Shown here piece after piece: positions 1 to 9,088 of a DNA stretch of 64,000 nucleotides. The notes below the pieces were generated by a model that made no database searches, was not told where the DNA came from, and was given only the letters and a program-made list of their open reading frames with translations. Positions within the stretch are counted from its first letter, which is position 1; every line of letters starts with the position of its first letter. The stretch is from Planctomycetota bacterium. Its GTDB lineage: Bacteria; Planctomycetota; Planctomycetia; JALXBF01. Location: NCBI GenBank assembly GCA_026991575.1, contig JALXBF010000069.1, positions 1-64,000 of the forward strand, given 5' to 3'. The position numbers were made by a program, and so were the translations under genes.

Positions 1-246
1 GGCGTGTCCGCGGGGAGGCGCAGCTTTCACTGCGCGTGGTCTGGGACTGAGTCCGTAGGCAGCGCCCGCGGGCCCGCAGGCACCGGCCATTCCTGTCGTG
101 GACGTGGCCAGGGAGCGGTGCAGAGAGCAGCCCTAGGTAAGCCGAGAAATTTGTGGGGCAGACGGAGCCTTGCGCAGGCATCCGCAAGTGGTCCCGGGAC
201 CAATCGGTGAGCGCCGCGAGCGCAAACCAAGTGATGGCGAGCTAGC

Positions 247-1422
247 ATGGACTTAGGGCGAACGATAGCAGCGGTAGTATTCTTCCTTAGTTTCGTAACA
301 CTGGGCTACTCGTTCCTAGGATACCCGTTGCTGATGGCACTATTGGCATGGCTGAGGCCTCGGCCATGGGCGAGGGACGAGTCGATCGAGCCCAGGGTTT
401 CTGTGTTGGTATGTGCCCACAACGAGGAGGGGACAATCGGAGCGCGTATCGAGAACCTCTTATCCCAGGACTACCCACTCGAAAAGCTCCAGATCTTGGT
501 TGGATCCGACGGGTCAACTGATAGCACTGAATCGATCATCCGATCGTACGTGGGGCCCAACGTGACGGCTATCTGCAGGGCGCGCCAACGCGGCAAGTCC
601 CTTCTCCTGAACGAGCTTGCCGCGGTTGCGAGCGGTGAAATCCTGGTGTTTACAGACGCTAATACGAGGTTCGATTCGCACGCGATACGTAGGCTGGTTC
701 GGCACTTCGCTGATCCTGCCATCGGGTACGTGTCTGGCTATCAGGGTTACAGCGATACAGGATCGAGTGTCGGCCGCGCAGAAAGTCTGTACACGCGCTA
801 CGAGAACAGGCTCGCGGCGTGGGAGAGTGTTGTGTCAAGCCGCGTAGGCGCCGACGGCGCAATATTCGCCCTCAGGAAGGAGTTGTTTTGCCAGTTAGCT
901 GCGGACGATATCAACGATCTCGTTCTGCCGCTCGCAGCGGTGTTGGAGGGCTACCGCGGCGTCCATGACACCGAGGCACGAGCGTGGGAGACCACGACGG
1001 GCGACTTCGGAGCGGAGTTCTGGCGGCGAGTGCGTATCGCGAACCGTGGCTGGCGTGCTGTGTGGCGGATGAGAGCAGCGCTAGACCCGAGGCGCACGGG
1101 CATGTTCGCCCTCCAGTTGGCGTCACACCGTTTGCTACGGTGGCTGGGGGCCTACTTTGCAGTGGTGATGTTCATCGCAAACACCGCCCTGCTCGCGGGG
1201 CCACCGGTGTGGTGGGTTCCGTGGGTCGGTCAAGGTGTCTTCTACCTGGCGGCAGGACTGGCAGCGGTGCTTCCCCCCCTGCGCAGGCTTGCGCCATTCC
1301 GGCTGCCATACTACGTTTGCCTGATGTATCTGGGAGCGGCGGTCGGGGTGGCAACAGCTATGTGCGGGGTGCGGGTTGCAACGTGGCGACCGGTCCGAAC
1401 CGGGCCGGTCCCGCACGGGTGA
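247..1422 (+). CDS. Family 2 glycosyltransferase, membrane-anchored
   Basis: Likely an inner-membrane enzyme that transfers a sugar from a nucleotide-sugar donor during surface polysaccharide synthesis. An N-terminal hydrophobic segment (about residues 7-35) precedes a GT-A domain. That domain shows the family start RVSVLVCAHNEEGTI, the nucleotide-binding GSDGSTDST, the DxD-like FTDANTRFD and a late RRVRIANRGW that matches the (Q/R)xxRW region of processive-type GT2 enzymes. About three hydrophobic segments close the protein. The 391-residue length fits the family. It is a distant paralogue of the GT2 gene at 34373, which has the same architecture. Donor and acceptor cannot be read from sequence. 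The ATG at 247 is the first in-frame start before the membrane segment; no clear ribosome binding site is seen. Confidence 0.85.
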   Translation: MDLGRTIAAVVFFLSFVTLGYSFLGYPLLMALLAWLRPRPWARDESIEPRVSVLVCAHNEEGTIGARIENLLSQDYPLEKLQILVGSDGSTDSTESIIRSYVGPNVTAICRARQRGKSLLLNELAAVASGEILVFTDANTRFDSHAIRRLVRHFADPAIGYVSGYQGYSDTGSSVGRAESLYTRYENRLAAWESVVSSRVGADGAIFALRKELFCQLAADDINDLVLPLAAVLEGYRGVHDTEARAWETTTGDFGAEFWRRVRIANRGWRAVWRMRAALDPRRTGMFALQLASHRLLRWLGAYFAVVMFIANTALLAGPPVWWVPWVGQGVFYLAAGLAAVLPPLRRLAPFRLPYYVCLMYLGAAVGVATAMCGVRVATWRPVRTGPVPHG

Positions 1423-2080
1423 CGGACGTGGAACGGTCGCCGGGGCGAGGAACGAGCGCTTGCTCGAAGAGGCGCCGAAGCAGCCCGGCCGGACTGGACA
1501 CTTGTGCTGCCGCGATCCGACGACGATGTGGGACAGCTAGGTTGCCCCGGCGGTTGCTGGACTAACCGCGAAGGAACGCGAATCCCTTGCAGAAGTGCGC
1601 AAAGCTATCCGGTGTCGGACGGATCCGTGTGCTAGGGCTTTGAGAGGGTCTGGGAGAAGAATGAGCGCTCGGGACAATTGAGGTGCCAGGCGGCAGCGAC
1701 GAGCGCCTTCTTCCTAGTCCTGCCTCTGCCCTGGTGGCTCAGCCGGAGGGGAACGATCGCAGCTCGTCGGGCCGTCTCGGTAAGACCAGGTGGGCGGCAA
1801 GAGATTGGGAAAAGTGGGGCGAGTGGCCACCGGCGCGAAGGCAGGTGAGCGTATTCCTGGTCCCTTTCAGTTGCTCGATCCGGCCGTGGGTGGTGCCCTC
1901 GTGCTGTGTCCTTCCAATTGCTGTGACCGCCTTCGGTTATCAGCGATTCTGGTTTCACGCCACGTGATTCCATTGGCGCAGTCAATGCTTCCTGCACCAA
2001 CTGGATAGGTGTGACTGCCCGTCCAAGCATGGAGCGGGACCTAGTGCGGCCTGCAAAGCAGGTGCCGCGACGCGAGCCCG
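1423..2080. other. Gap of about 660 bp without a supported gene
   Basis: Open frames here (for example 1632-2129 on the minus strand and 1683-1967 on the plus strand) have Arg/Ser/Pro-rich composition typical of shadow translations, and I recognise no motif in them. No terminator-like hairpin with a T-run was seen after the preceding stop. The gap may be decayed sequence, in line with the other long gaps in the first 16 kb. Confidence 0.4.
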
Positions 2081-3736
2081 ATGAGAACGTCTTCCAAATA
2101 CGGCATGACCCGCGCAATGGCCTTTGCACTGCGACATCTTGGGCTAGCGCTTTGCCTCGCCGCAGCAGTTACCATCCGCTTGGCTCTGTTTTCTGGGTTT
2201 CAGGGACATGATGATCGGAACTATCTGTACTATGCGCTGATGTTCGCGCGCACGGGTGAACCAGACAGAGCATACCTAACCCCTTGGGCAGGTCGCATTG
2301 GAGCATGGCTGCCTCTCGCTGCTGCATTGACAGTTGGCGATGGCTTTACGCTCAGTTGGTATTCGCTGTGCTGCTCGGTCGTAAACGTCATCATTGCATA
2401 CGCGCTTGGTTGGCACCTCGCTCGCCGTCGCGCTGTAGCAGTCGCCGCAGCACTTCTTGTGGCCTGCTATCCGCTCGACGTAATATTTGGGACGGCTCCC
2501 TACGTGGATGTGCCCCATGGCCTGTGGTGTACTGCCTCCTTGTTGTTGCTATGGTTATCGTTCGCCAGGCGCAAAACCTGCCTGGCGGTAGGCGCGGGAC
2601 TAAGCGCTGGGATCGCATGGCTCCACAAGGAAACGGCAGTGTTGCTCATTCCAGCAGCCTTCGTGCTTTGGTGGAAAATGGGACGGCAGGTGCGGCTAGG
2701 CCTCGCCGCGTGCGCCGCGGGAATGGCGGTCGTCGCTGCTGAAGGTGCTTTTTGGGCAAGCTACGGGGAGAGCCCGCTACACCGTTTCGAGACGATCTTG
2801 ACAGAGAGCGTGGCTGACCGGGACCCCGGGGGGAAAGCCCCGGCCATCGTGCGGGCGTGGATCCTTGGCCGTGGCGTGCGCCCGGTACCTCGCATCGTTG
2901 AGCCGTTCGTCATGGTTGTGACGCACCATGAGTTTGCTGTGCACTTCCTGGTCGGACTGGTGGGCCTTGTCTGGGGGTGCCGGCACCAATGCGGGCTCAC
3001 ATCGTCGCTAGCCGTCAGTGCGCTTGCCCTGGTGCTGACCGTTGCGTACCTGCCGGTCTTCCCGCCGTGGCCTCTCCTTTGCATGCCCCGGTACTACACA
3101 GTTGTCACTCCGATAGCGTGTGCATTCGCGGCGGCGTGGATGTACCGGATGGGCGTGCGGTGGCGGTGGGCGCTTGTTGCTGGGTGTGTCGCTGTCGCTA
3201 TGCTGTGCCTTGGCGTCGACGGCAGCCGCTACAAGTTGGCGAGCGAGAAGGGACTTCTTCAGATGGTGCGGCGGTATCCGAGCGTGGCGTTTTATGCACA
3301 TCCGCAGACGGTCTGGCGGGTGGCGGTGATCAACGGACTTGCCCTTCCGCCTAACCTCGGGGTTCACTCGCTGACAAGTAGCCGGCACGCGAACTCGTAT
3401 GTCACGGCGACGAACGCGTGGCCAAGCCTACCAAAGCTCGACGACACAGACGACCAGGCGTTGGAGCATGCCGTCGTATGCGTAGCGGGCAAGCGCAAGT
3501 TGAGGCGGATACTGAAGAAAGATCCGACGCTTAGAGTAGTCGCTGACATAGACCGTCCACTCCCGTTGATCGGACGCGCATTGAGGGAGGGTTGGGTACA
3601 CCCGTGGCTGAGGGACGCAGTGATGGAGCGTCTACGTGCAAGCGCCGGCGGGTCCCTCTTTCTGCTCCGACGGACGCCGCAGGCAGAACCAGCTCACTCG
3701 CAGTCGGCTGCAGCAGGAGATCCGGCCGGTGGCTAG
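2081..3736 (+). CDS. GT39-like polytopic membrane glycosyltransferase
   Basis: A 551-residue protein with roughly ten hydrophobic segments and an early acidic motif, FQGHDDRNYLYYA, in the first periplasmic loop. This is the layout of the PMT/ArnT (GT39, GT-C fold) group, which transfers sugars from polyprenyl-phosphate donors on the outer face of the membrane; the acidic pair in the first loop is the family's catalytic site. A soluble tail of about 170 residues follows the last membrane segment. Methionines at 2105 and 2114 are possible alternative starts just before the first hydrophobic stretch. It sits alone between two long gaps, in the same direction as the other polysaccharide genes. 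The specific sugar is unknown, and a polymerase or O-antigen-ligase-like role cannot be excluded. Confidence 0.7.
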   Translation: MRTSSKYGMTRAMAFALRHLGLALCLAAAVTIRLALFSGFQGHDDRNYLYYALMFARTGEPDRAYLTPWAGRIGAWLPLAAALTVGDGFTLSWYSLCCSVVNVIIAYALGWHLARRRAVAVAAALLVACYPLDVIFGTAPYVDVPHGLWCTASLLLLWLSFARRKTCLAVGAGLSAGIAWLHKETAVLLIPAAFVLWWKMGRQVRLGLAACAAGMAVVAAEGAFWASYGESPLHRFETILTESVADRDPGGKAPAIVRAWILGRGVRPVPRIVEPFVMVVTHHEFAVHFLVGLVGLVWGCRHQCGLTSSLAVSALALVLTVAYLPVFPPWPLLCMPRYYTVVTPIACAFAAAWMYRMGVRWRWALVAGCVAVAMLCLGVDGSRYKLASEKGLLQMVRRYPSVAFYAHPQTVWRVAVINGLALPPNLGVHSLTSSRHANSYVTATNAWPSLPKLDDTDDQALEHAVVCVAGKRKLRRILKKDPTLRVVADIDRPLPLIGRALREGWVHPWLRDAVMERLRASAGGSLFLLRRTPQAEPAHSQSAAAGDPAGG

Positions 3737-4529
3737 AGAGGGGGGGCTGCACGAGCGGAAGCCTAGCTGGGGTGCGGCCGGCGGTATCCTGAAAGCGCGC
3801 GGGCGCGCGCATGCCGCGCGAAACAGGCCAGCGAAGTGCCCTCTGTGCACTGTCCGCCATGGTCAATACGGCTCTAGCGACCGGGGCCTGATGGATTCGG
3901 ACGGGATCCCTTGACACTGGGTGAGGTCTGGGCAGTGGGGGATGGGGTGTTGTCCTCCGCCGTCGCTACGGGACGCGCCTCACAGGGTTAAGGGGCGCCG
4001 TCGGCGATGCGCGAATGGAAGTTCATGCAACGACGCTGGTACTCGCTGTTGTGTGAGGTCGAGGGAGCGAGCGACGTTAGCAGCCTGCTGCAGCAGGCTT
4101 GGTTACGTCGGTGCTCAGGATCCCTGAGGTGGGACCTGGCGTGCGCGAACGCAGCGGCGGAGAGGCGCGGCGGTTACCCTGGAGCGAATCGCATCGTTAG
4201 GCTGGCGACGCAGGGTTCCAGCCAGAAGCATCCGGACGAACCGTGGGAGGGGCGCCGTTGTCGGATGGAGCCGAGGGCACTAGCCGCAAAGCTGGCCGCC
4301 CGGTGCGGCAGGCAGCGTTGCCGAGGCCGATGGCGATAGCCCAGGACTGAACTCCCTGGACGGGGAAACGCCTCGTTCGAGTCGTGCTGGATCGTTTGTG
4401 GCACGGCCGGCGATAGCAACGGTATCGCGGTACCTCCCCAACTGCGTATTCCTCCGGCATGCACGGAACGGGTGTGAGGTGAAGCCCGGGTCGAACGCCG
4501 GCGCCGTAGATCACGTCCGGCGCCTCGAC
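3737..4529. other. Gap without a supported gene, left of the IS66 remnant
   Basis: About 790 bp with no convincing open frame. Track entries here (3921-4127, 4007-4339 plus; 4174-4746 minus) have shadow-like composition and show no motif I recognise. The sequence may be the flank or decayed interior of the mobile element that ends at about 4530. Confidence 0.35.
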
Positions 4530-4545
4530 GTAACCGTTCACGGGG
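4530..4545. repeat. Probable IS66-type terminal inverted repeat
   Basis: The 16-mer GTAACCGTTCACGGGG begins with the GTAA typical of IS66-family ends. It lies about 95 bp beyond the stop codon of the transposase remnant, in the orientation expected for the element's right end. A matching inverted copy was not found in the window, so the left end is probably lost. Confidence 0.45.
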
Positions 4546-4640
4546 CGCAGACGGGTGGCGCGGGGCCAGGAACGAGGTGAGGTTGAGCGGCGTGGGTAGT
4601 GCTTGATGGGTATTGGTAGATATAGAGGTAGTCAGTGGCG

Positions 4641-4905
4641 TCAGGTGGCAGGTTCGGGAAGAAGCCGGGGAGGCTGTCTTCCTTGGCGATAGGCAAGCAG
4701 TGCTTCCGTGAGGAAGGTTCGGATACAGCGGCCAATTTGTCGGCACGTCTCGGCGATGCTCAGCAGCCGTTCTGTGCAGCGAGCACCAGATTCGGTGTCG
4801 TTACCGAAGCTGATCTTCTGGTAGCTTGGCCAGCCCGGAACGGGGGAAGTGCGAATGTTGCGGATGAGAGCGAACTGTGCCCAGACGCGATAGTGGCTCG
4901 GTGGT
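4641..4905 (-). pseudogene. IS66-family transposase, C-terminal fragment
   Basis: This is not in the ORF track because it has no start codon. Reading the minus strand from about 4905 to a TGA at 4641 gives an 80-odd-residue open stretch. It contains YRVWAQFALIRNI, then FGNDTESGARCTERLLS, IAETCRQIGR and a final RQPPRLLPEPAT. The order GSRF/GARC-ER-LL, ETCRQ-GR, F-LTEAL, PP-LLP is the well-known C-terminus of IS66-type transposases. An in-frame stop lies just upstream of the fragment, and the rest of the transposase is not recoverable in one frame, so the element is dead. It marks an old insertion in the polysaccharide region. Confidence 0.7.
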
Positions 4906-4949
4906 CACGGTCGACGAGTCCGAAAGCTTGGCACCGACGAGCATGTGAG

Positions 4950-5166
4950 GCCTTCCCGTCCGGACATGCGAATCGGCAGTTCCTCAGGATGCAACGTCGC
5001 CGCAAAGTTGGGGAACTCTTGCCATTGCTCCAGGGGCAATTGGAGCACCGGCGTCGGAACAACCAGCGGATTCACTTCATGCTGAACAACGCCGCGTTCC
5101 ACGAGTCGCAGCCCTTGCACGAGTGCGTCCCGAAAAAGACTGACTGATTGATGCGTTGGTTCCTAG
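4950..5166 (-). pseudogene. Degenerate coding remnant, unknown protein
   Basis: From a TAG at about 5165 the minus strand stays open for about 70 codons: SVSLFRDALVQG, then RGVVQHEVNPLVVPTP, LPLEQWQEFPNFAATL and HPEELPIRMSG. It then runs into low-quality sequence and a stop. The hydrophobic and proline pattern looks more like real protein than either plus-strand alternative. It lies just beyond the IS66 fragment on the same strand and could be part of the insertion or of a gene broken by it. I do not recognise the family, and it may be only a chance frame. Confidence 0.3.
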
Positions 5167-5450
5167 AGTTGTCCCGAGGTGACTCGAAGCGGTTGGAGGG
5201 GACCTAGCAGACCCCTTCCGTAGCAGCCATTGCCCCGCATAGTGTGCGGTTTCGCACTTTTGGATTCGATTGGTTACTGTAGCCGTGTGCCCTTCTGATG
5301 ATGATTTCTGACTCGTTACCGATCACGGGTGCTGAGCGAGTGGTGCTGCACGGTCGAGCCCTGCTGGACGAGGGCGACGGGGAAGTCCAGTCAGCTAGTT
5401 CTCGCGGGGTTGGCTTGCGAGGAGAGAGTGTTTCCTTTCGCGTAGTCTCG

Positions 5451-6677
5451 ATGAGCTGCTCGTTTCCAAGCAGGGTGACGCCAATCCCCGGGACGTTCGT
5501 GGCGGAGCGCATCAGTGCCGTCAACAGGTGGACTCGGGCGGCGTGCACAGTGATAGCGCCGACGCCGTATTTCCCACCCATTAACATCCACCGTAGATGG
5601 TATATACACGCCATCCAACCTGTGCGTGACTGCGTAAAGGGTGTATGTGTCATAAGGCCGCGGTTCTTGCACATTCCGCGAGTAGGCATCATCCACCAAG
5701 CACGCGCGATCGCTCAAGCCGCGGCTCCGCTGGTTGCTGGCCTCGCGCGGACGGGGCTGCCCTGTATCCTGGACGCACATTTCGTGTACCCAACGGGCGC
5801 GGCGGCAGCAAGGCTTGCCCGGCGCTATGGGCTGCCGCTGGTCATTACCGGACGAGGAGAAGACATAATCGAGATGGTAGAACATCCCCTGCTGCGACGG
5901 GAAATCACGACGGCACTTTGTACAGCGGACGCAGCTATAGCTGTAAGCCACGATATCGGCTACCGAATGCGCAGGTTGGTCGGGGAGCGTGTGCCGGTCT
6001 ACGTCATTCCTAATGGTGTCGATACAGCCCGGTTCGCCCCGCGCGATCCGAGGATGGCGCGGTGCCAGCTGGGCTTGCCTCAGGGTGGTCGGCTAGTTGT
6101 TACAGTTGGATATCGTATTGCTCTCAAGGGGCACGATATCGTGATCCGTGCACTGGCGCGGCTGGTGCGTGCGGGGCAAGACGTTGCTCTCTGTATCGTA
6201 GGCGGCCAGGCTAGCTGGGAGCCAGACACGCTGCCGTTGCTGGAGCGCGTTGCTCGGGAGGAGGGCGTGCGTGAACGTGTCATTTTCGCCGGGGCACAGC
6301 CTCCGGAGGCACTGCCTCTGTGGTACGGCGCGGGCGATGTGTTCTGCCTGGCAACTCGCCGCGAAGGCTGCCCTAACGTCGTGCTGGAAGCATTGGCGTG
6401 CGGCCGCCCTGTGGTTGCAACCGCGGTGGGCGAGATTCCGCGCCTGGTGCAAGATGGGGTAAACGGCTTCGTGGTGCCCGAACGATCGGTGGAAGCGTTC
6501 GCAGCCGCTCTCGAGAGGGCACTACAACAAAGGTGGTCCGCCCAGGAGGTGCGCAGTACGATCGTCGCACGCACGTGGCGGTCGGTCGCACTCGAGGTTG
6601 AGAGTGTTTTCCTCGACGTTCTGCGTCGGCGCGGCCGGCGGTTGAATGGGAAGCCTGCTGGCGCTACGGAGATATAA
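5451..6677 (+). CDS. Family 4 glycosyltransferase (GT-B)
   Basis: A retaining-type GT-B glycosyltransferase, probably cytoplasmic and acting on a growing lipid-linked glycan. The N-terminal domain begins SCSFPSRVTPIPGTFVAERI, the usual start of this group. The C-terminal domain has VIPNGVDTARF, VTVGYRIALKGHDIVIRAL, the E-x7-E-type REGCPNVVLEALACGRPVV and VGEIPRLVQDGVNGFVV. I set the start at the in-frame ATG at 5451 because homology begins there; the track start at 5298 adds about 50 residues that look non-coding. The resulting 408 residues match the family. The next gene's dehydrogenase starts 130 bp downstream. Confidence 0.85.
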   Translation: MSCSFPSRVTPIPGTFVAERISAVNRWTRAACTVIAPTPYFPPINIHRRWYIHAIQPVRDCVKGVCVIRPRFLHIPRVGIIHQARAIAQAAAPLVAGLARTGLPCILDAHFVYPTGAAAARLARRYGLPLVITGRGEDIIEMVEHPLLRREITTALCTADAAIAVSHDIGYRMRRLVGERVPVYVIPNGVDTARFAPRDPRMARCQLGLPQGGRLVVTVGYRIALKGHDIVIRALARLVRAGQDVALCIVGGQASWEPDTLPLLERVAREEGVRERVIFAGAQPPEALPLWYGAGDVFCLATRREGCPNVVLEALACGRPVVATAVGEIPRLVQDGVNGFVVPERSVEAFAAALERALQQRWSAQEVRSTIVARTWRSVALEVESVFLDVLRRRGRRLNGKPAGATEI

Positions 6678-6807
6678 CGCTCAAGAGGGAGTGGCTTCAC
6701 CTCGAGAAGACGGCACGCAGCAAAGTAGTGGCGCGAGCCAGGTAGCGGACTGTGACGTTTCACACCGTCGCATCCCGGGTTGGCAGGTAGCGGGACCGGA
6801 AAGGACA

Positions 6808-9015
6808 ATGGCCGAGCAGGTTTTTCTCCAAAAGAGGCTGTTGGGGGGCAGCACCGTCCGGGTTATTCGGGTGCCGCAGCCGAGTGTGGATGAGTGCGAT
6901 GTCCTAATCCGTGTGCGGTTTTCTCTGATTAGCACTGGAACAGAATTAGCCGCGGCACGAAGGGGAGCAGCAGAGGCCATTGCTGCACGCATTCGGGACC
7001 AGACCCAGCGAGCGGAGGCGCTGCGCTTGGTCCGGCGCATGGGAATCAGGGGTACACTGGGCGTTGTGCGCGAGAAACTGCTGGCTCGTGACCCGACAGG
7101 ATATTCTGGCTGCGGTACTGTTGTAGCGGTTGGCTCACGCGTGGACGGCGTAGCGGTAGGGGATCTGGTCGCGTACGCTGGAAGCCCCCATGCGAGCACG
7201 GTGCGTGCGGGCAAGAATCTCGTGGTGCGGGTTCCACCCGGAGTGCAGCCGGATGATGCCGCAGCAGTGGCGGTAGGCGCCATTGCATTGCACGCGGTAC
7301 GCCGTGCAGAGATCCAAGTGGGCGATGTGGTTGCTGTGTTCGGGCTGGGTCTGGTAGGGCAGTTGGTTGCTCAGATAGCGCGTGCGGCCGGTGCGTACGT
7401 GCTAGGCATCGACCCGCTGCCCGAGCGGCGGAGCCTCGCTCAGAAGCTCGGTGCTTCCGCCGTCAGCCCGCCCCATGCAGTGCACCCGTTACAGAGCACA
7501 AATCTACCGACCAAAGCCGTCGACAAGGCGATTGTATGCGCCGCAGGCGGGGGCAGCGACATCTATGCCAAAGCAGCTGCTATCCTCCGGGACCGTGGCA
7601 CCATCGTGGCTGTTGGTGCCGTTCCGCTGGAACTGCCTCGAGAGCTCTTCTACTACAAGGAGATAGACCTCCGCCTCTCTCGCTCCTACGGCCCGGGCCG
7701 GTACGACCCGTCCTATGAGCAGCACGGGATTTCCTACCCCCGAGGGTACATACGCTGGACCGAGCGCGAGAACATGGCCGAATTCCTTCGGCTTGTGGCT
7801 ACCGGAAAGGTCCAAGTTCGCCCGCTCGTTGCGCGAACCTTCAAAGTATCCGAGGCCGCAGCCGCATATGAGTTCCTGCAGCGGGCCACACCTAGACCGG
7901 TGGCCGTCCTGCTCGACTTTATGGACGCCGAAGCACATTCGCGGCACAGCTCTGGCCCGCGTCTGGACGGGTCGATCTCGCAGCGTGCGGAGACCGGACG
8001 TATATGCGTTGGTATCGTCGGGGCATCCCATATCGTACGACGTATCCACCTGCCGAATATGGCCCGGCACCCCCGTGTGACGGTACGCAAGCTCTTGTCC
8101 ACTACCCCCGAAGCCTATGCGCAGCTAATAGGGAGGCTTACGCAGGGCGTGGAATTGATATCAGACGCACGCGAGCTGCTCGAGGATCGAGACATTAACG
8201 TGATACTAGTAGCCAACCGAGATAAGCAACACGCTGGCTGGGTCCTGCGGGCTGTTGAACATGGCAAACACGTCTACTGTGAGAAGCCCATCGCGACCAG
8301 CTGCGAGGAGTGCTTGCGACTACTGAGCGCGCTCGAATCGAGCACCGTCAAATGCACGGTTGGGTTCAACCGACGATGTGCGCCGTTGGCCCAGGAAGCT
8401 GTGCGCCGGTTCCAAGAGGCGGCCGATCGACCACTGCTGGTCGAGTACGTGGTGTGCACAGGCGGGCTGGCGCGAGACCGTTGGATCTTTGACCCCCGGT
8501 GGGGAGCGGGACCGATCGTCGGAGAAGCGTGCCATTTCATCGATTTTGCGCGCTGGGTATTCGACGCTAATCCTGTGGTCGTGAGCGGGACGCGGCTAGG
8601 CGAGCCAGTACCCGACCACCTCGTGCAGGACCTTTTCGTACAGCTGCACTTTCCAGAGGGCCGGTCCGCCACCATCAGATATTGCAGCGAGAGCCCAGGC
8701 GATTTTGCGAAAGAGAGGGTCGTGTTGCGCGGGGAAAGGACCGTTGTGGAGATCCGCGACTTCGAGTCCCTCAGAGTGTTGGCTCCAGAGAGACTCGAGA
8801 AGACGCTGCGAGTCCAGGACAAGGGTCACGGAGCGTTCCTGGCTGCATTCGTCGACGCGGTGGCTGGGTCGGGTCCGTTAGTGTGCAACTGGGAGGACGG
8901 GCTTTGGGCAAGCGTGCTAGCGCTACTGGCATTGCGCTCCGCAAGACTCGGGTACCCGATCGGTGTTCCAGGAGACTTGCGCGGGGCGATCGAGCAGGTG
9001 CACCGGTTGTCGTAG
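6808..9015 (+). CDS. Bi-domain oxidoreductase: MDR dehydrogenase fused to Gfo/Idh/MocA
   Basis: A natural fusion of two NAD(P)-dependent enzymes. Residues about 1-380 form a zinc-type medium-chain dehydrogenase: GTGTVV-like substrate loop GYSGCGTVVAVGSRV, Rossmann motif VAVFGLGLVGQLVAQ, and a C-terminal EFLQRATPRPVAVLLDF. Residues about 395-735 form a Gfo/Idh/MocA enzyme: GIVGASHIVRRIHLPNMA, the sugar-oxidoreductase motif HVYCEKPIATS and VGFNRRCAPL. This two-domain family is common in polysaccharide loci, where it is thought to oxidise or epimerise nucleotide-linked sugars; the actual substrate is unknown. The ATG at 6808 has an AAAGGA ribosome binding site six bases upstream. The track start at 6646 would overlap the preceding gene and adds sequence without homology. 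Confidence 0.85.
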   Translation: MAEQVFLQKRLLGGSTVRVIRVPQPSVDECDVLIRVRFSLISTGTELAAARRGAAEAIAARIRDQTQRAEALRLVRRMGIRGTLGVVREKLLARDPTGYSGCGTVVAVGSRVDGVAVGDLVAYAGSPHASTVRAGKNLVVRVPPGVQPDDAAAVAVGAIALHAVRRAEIQVGDVVAVFGLGLVGQLVAQIARAAGAYVLGIDPLPERRSLAQKLGASAVSPPHAVHPLQSTNLPTKAVDKAIVCAAGGGSDIYAKAAAILRDRGTIVAVGAVPLELPRELFYYKEIDLRLSRSYGPGRYDPSYEQHGISYPRGYIRWTERENMAEFLRLVATGKVQVRPLVARTFKVSEAAAAYEFLQRATPRPVAVLLDFMDAEAHSRHSSGPRLDGSISQRAETGRICVGIVGASHIVRRIHLPNMARHPRVTVRKLLSTTPEAYAQLIGRLTQGVELISDARELLEDRDINVILVANRDKQHAGWVLRAVEHGKHVYCEKPIATSCEECLRLLSALESSTVKCTVGFNRRCAPLAQEAVRRFQEAADRPLLVEYVVCTGGLARDRWIFDPRWGAGPIVGEACHFIDFARWVFDANPVVVSGTRLGEPVPDHLVQDLFVQLHFPEGRSATIRYCSESPGDFAKERVVLRGERTVVEIRDFESLRVLAPERLEKTLRVQDKGHGAFLAAFVDAVAGSGPLVCNWEDGLWASVLALLALRSARLGYPIGVPGDLRGAIEQVHRLS

Positions 9016-9088
9016 TGTTGCAGGGACGCGCAAGAGGTCTGCCGGGAAAGGGGGATGTACGAGCCGGACATGGTAAAGAGGTGCAAGC

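Noticed and set aside
1-246. Two overlapping short ORFs on opposite strands before the first glycosyltransferase
   Set aside because: They mirror each other, have no motif, and lie at the window edge; treated as non-coding.
1632-2129. 165-codon minus-strand ORF overlapping the start of the GT39-like gene
   Set aside because: No motif and shadow-like composition; conflicts with the well-supported plus-strand gene.
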